Below are positions 5,918-6,086 of a stretch of DNA of 6,086 nucleotides, piece by piece (positions within the stretch are counted from its first letter, which is position 1; each line of letters begins with the position of its first letter). This stretch comes from Gemmatimonadota bacterium (GTDB lineage Bacteria; Gemmatimonadota; Gemmatimonadetes; Gemmatimonadales; Gemmatimonadaceae), in NCBI GenBank assembly GCA_003222065.1, contig QHUV01000145.1:1-6086 (forward strand). Direction: 5' to 3'. Below the pieces are notes generated by a model, which made no database searches, had not been told where the DNA came from, and was given only the letters and a program-made list of their open reading frames with translations. The position numbers were made by a program, and so were the translations under genes.

Positions 5918-6086
5918 GGCGGCTTGCTCGGCGCCGATTACACGACGGATCGCGGCCGTTATCGCGTGGCGCGTGTGTATCGCGGCGAGAATTGGAATCC
6001 GCAGCTTCGCGCCCCACTCACGGAGCCAGGCGTGAACGTGAAGGCGGGCGTTTATCTCCTCGCCGTGAATGGGCGCGAGCTGCGCG
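5657..6086 (+). pseudogene. Displaced, inverted piece of the same type of S41 (tricorn-like) peptidase: His-bearing lead-in and PDZ start
   Basis: Read in + frame 2, with no stop to the window edge, this gives QAYIDPREEWRQMYHDAW, then RIERDFFYDPNFHGLDW, ASRDDLVHLFEEM, DITVGHLYIYGGGD, GGLLGADYT, GENWNPQLRAPLTEPGVNV and finally LLAVNGRELR. In tricorn-like S41 proteins these blocks occur in just this order, immediately before the VTVVP...LRK region, which here lies on the opposite strand to the left. The His of VGH (5870-5872) corresponds to the catalytic histidine of tricorn, so the inversion separates it from the Ser and Glu at 4937-5656. No start codon or ribosome site is evident at its left end; it is an internal gene piece, not a gene of its own. 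The fragment runs off the window. Whether the split is biological or an artefact cannot be told from the sequence. Confidence 0.85.
6077..6086. repeat. Right arm of 10-bp inverted repeat (runs into window edge)
   Basis: GAGCTGCGCG, within the codons for NGRELR, is the reverse complement of 5653-5662. The match could extend past the window; to the left of this arm it stops. Sequences of this composition are not rare in GC-rich coding DNA, so position rather than length makes it notable. Confidence 0.55.

Noticed and set aside
1..6086. CRISPR array, tRNA, rRNA, or phage/transposon genes
   Set aside because: No regularly spaced repeats, cloverleaf-like segments, rRNA stretches or integrase/transposase motifs were seen on either strand.

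Overview
The window is a GC-rich, gene-dense piece of bacterial chromosome. An ADOP-type MacB/FtsX permease, a secreted beta-lactamase-fold hydrolase and a tricorn-type S41 peptidase are typical of soil Gemmatimonadota or Acidobacteriota. The octamer CGTTAGGC, repeated throughout, makes me lean towards Gemmatimonadota. This placement is inference from gene style, not from a marker gene.

Layout: (1) bases 2-925, + strand, carry the C-terminal 307 residues of an ABC-type (ADOP-like) permease. (2) Bases 936-2342, - strand, encode an exported serine hydrolase with the three class C beta-lactamase/DD-peptidase motifs; it converges on the permease with 10 bp between the stops. (3) Bases 2427-3752, + strand, encode a stand-alone LigD-type primase-polymerase domain. 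(4) Bases 3749-4831, - strand, encode a LigC-type ATP-dependent DNA ligase that converges on the polymerase, with the two stop codons interlocked in CTAA. (5) Bases 4832-4936 are intergenic and hold a perfect 12-bp hairpin terminator for the gene to the right. (6) Bases 4937 to about 5656, - strand, are the catalytic C-terminal part of a tricorn-like S41 peptidase. (7) From about 5657 to the window end, the + strand encodes the part of the same kind of peptidase that should lie immediately N-terminal to it (lead-in with the catalytic His, then PDZ). It is back to front.

The polymerase and ligase form a two-gene DNA repair module that would fill and seal gaps or breaks; no Ku gene is visible. 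The permease, hydrolase and peptidase are envelope or periplasmic functions with no evident link to the repair pair.

Three observations stand out. First, the S41 peptidase reading is split by an apparent sub-gene inversion, with one breakpoint near 5653-5668. A 10-bp inverted repeat lies at that breakpoint and at the last ten bases of the window, so this is either a real inversion or switch, or an amplification/assembly chimera. Second, the octamer CGTTAGGC (9 exact copies plus 3 one-base variants) appears to shape codon choice: 5 of the 8 Pro-Asn dipeptides I located are written with the rare pair CCT AAC inside the motif. Third, the Ku-less convergent polymerase-LigC pair resembles the mycobacterial Prim-PolC/LigC partnership.
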